Shown here piece after piece: positions 4,678 to 5,690 of a stretch of DNA of 5,690 nt (positions are counted from its first letter, which is position 1; each line of letters starts with the position of its first letter). The stretch comes from Acidobacteriota bacterium (GTDB taxonomy: Bacteria > Acidobacteriota > Thermoanaerobaculia > Multivoradales > JAHEKO01). The stretch is taken from positions 1-5,690 of the forward strand of contig JAUWSP010000207.1 of the NCBI GenBank assembly GCA_030610025.1, written 5' to 3'. The notes below the pieces were generated by a model. It worked only from the letters and a program-made list of their open reading frames with translations, did no database searches and was not told the DNA's origin. The position numbers and the translations under genes were made by a program.

Positions 4678-5690
4678 ATGGGACTGTTGACGATCAAACC
4701 CCGGCCGACCACGGCAATCGACCCCGACTATCACGGACAGTGCTCGCGAGCTCTGGTCCCAACCCTGGTCGCTCTGGCCTTGCTGGGAGCCTGCCAGGCT
4801 CCCGATCCCTTCGAGACCCGGATCGATCTCGTTGAGAGCCTGGCAACCGCGGAGGTTCACTACGAACCCGCCTTTCTGGATCTGGGGACGGCAGAGACTC
4901 GGGCCTTCCTCGGCCCAGGCTGGTCCTGGAACGAGCGCTCGAGGGGCGCTTCCTTTGTATGGGGCACCGGCGAGATCTCGGAGCTGAGGTTCTTCCTTTC
5001 CACGGCCCGGGCCTTCGACCTCGAGATCCATTGCTTCCCCTTCTCGTTCCCGGGAGCACCAGCGCAAGAGATCCGCCCGACTCTCAACGGCATCCTGCTG
5101 GAACCCATCACCCTGGCTGCCGATCCACAGACCTACAGACTCTCGGTCCCAAGTCGTGCTTCGAGACCGGGCATCAATCGACTGAGGTTGGAATATGGGT
5201 ACAGCCAATCTCCCAAAACGGCCTTCGGTGGCGGAGATGGACGGAGCCTGGCAGTGGGATGGAATTGGATCCGATTCGACCTCCAACCTGAGGCCGGAGG
5301 ATCTCGAGTCATTGCCGGTGAGGACGAGATCTCGATGCCTTCTGGCACGGGTATCGATTTCTACTTCGAGGCCGACCCTGGTGACCGTCTGGCTTTCCAC
5401 GAGATCCTCGTGCCGGGTGACAGTGCTTCTGGAATCGAGATCAGCCTGCTGACAGACGGCAGAGAGGAGATTGAGCTGCTCGAGCTGCACTCCAGCCGGA
5501 AGGATGTCGAGATCGATCTACCGATCAACGAGAGACAAGCAATGAGGCTCTCCCTGCGAGCTGCAGATCCCGCTGGAGTCCCTGACCCGATTCTCCTCCT
5601 CAGACCCCGCATCGAGACCTCGCACATTCAAGACGGGACGCCGGAGGTATCCGCCGGAGTGCTGGCCGAGCTTCCTCCGACGAAACGGCC
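4678..5690 (+). CDS. Lipoprotein with tandem beta-sandwich domains, probable N-terminal part of a sulfatase-like enzyme; C-terminus cut
   Basis: 337 complete codons are visible before the window ends. Residues 25-39 form a hydrophobic segment ending in a lipobox (LGAC, Cys39), so the protein is probably exported and lipid-anchored. The n-region of about 24 residues is unusually long and mildly acidic, which leaves the start uncertain; a TTG at 4594 or another non-ATG start cannot be excluded. Residues about 60-200 carry a jelly-roll-like pattern: TLNGILLEPITL (135-146), YRLSVP (153-158) and GINRLRLEYGY (165-175), as in carbohydrate-active and sulfatase-associated beta-sandwich modules. A second beta-rich stretch covers about 220-320. 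The last codons read PPTKR followed by CC, hence Pro, just where sulfatases typically begin their catalytic domain with RPN followed by a hydrophobic strand and an Asp. No catalytic residue is visible, so the sulfatase call is inference. It is divergent from the kinase gene. Confidence 0.72.
   Translation, partial: MGLLTIKPRPTTAIDPDYHGQCSRALVPTLVALALLGACQAPDPFETRIDLVESLATAEVHYEPAFLDLGTAETRAFLGPGWSWNERSRGASFVWGTGEISELRFFLSTARAFDLEIHCFPFSFPGAPAQEIRPTLNGILLEPITLAADPQTYRLSVPSRASRPGINRLRLEYGYSQSPKTAFGGGDGRSLAVGWNWIRFDLQPEAGGSRVIAGEDEISMPSGTGIDFYFEADPGDRLAFHEILVPGDSASGIEISLLTDGREEIELLELHSSRKDVEIDLPINERQAMRLSLRAADPAGVPDPILLLRPRIETSHIQDGTPEVSAGVLAELPPTKR

Noticed and set aside
4531..5490. An open frame continuing about 320 codons upstream of the kinase domain on the minus strand, which would make a 1205-residue protein
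   Set aside because: It lies in exact antisense codon register with the lipoprotein gene, so it is broken only where that gene uses the rare codons TTA, CTA or TCA; the first such codon is CTA at 5518-5520. Its translation shows no domain, while the plus strand has a lipobox and coherent beta-sandwich patterns, and MIGQRIGHY is a normal kinase start.

Overview
This window looks like a chromosomal stretch from a GC-rich, non-model bacterium. A receptor-type Ser/Thr protein kinase fused to a long TPR array, next to a lipoprotein with tandem beta-sandwich domains, is an arrangement I associate with Acidobacteriota-like lineages. That placement is inference from gene style, not a measured phylogeny. 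No RNA gene, CRISPR array, insertion sequence, phage gene or plasmid function is visible. No stretch longer than about 175 bases lacks a gene.

Left part (1-833): a two-gene minus-strand unit. It holds a small ribbon-helix-helix DNA-binding protein (441-659, GTG start), then after 16 bases a Nudix hydrolase that runs off the left edge (424 to 1). The Nudix protein keeps the specificity residues of the MTH1/NUDT1 8-oxo-dGTPase type. The unit diverges from a hotdog-fold thioesterase across a 174-bp intergenic region. That region has a repeat cluster (687-727) near the RHH start and an AT-rich core.

Middle (834-1872): a PaaI-type thioesterase (834-1331) is followed by a small secreted protein (1442-1858) with a clear signal peptide and a cupredoxin-like beta-sandwich pattern. 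The second gene has its own plausible promoter and Shine-Dalgarno. It converges on the kinase gene with only 14 bases between the stop codons.

Right part (1873-5690): a membrane-anchored Hanks-type Ser/Thr kinase (885 aa, minus strand) has, in order, a cytoplasmic kinase domain, one transmembrane helix, a TolB-N/FlgO-like domain and about ten TPRs. It diverges across 147 bp from a lipoprotein gene (4678 to the right edge). The last visible residues of that lipoprotein are just where a sulfatase catalytic domain commonly begins, so I infer a lipoprotein sulfatase-like enzyme cut by the window.

Functional picture: nucleotide-pool sanitation with a small regulator on the left, an acyl-thioester hydrolase and a small secreted protein in the centre, and a trans-membrane kinase divergent from an exported enzyme on the right. 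The divergent kinase/lipoprotein arrangement is the most interesting context. I do not see convincing evidence of a wholly new system.
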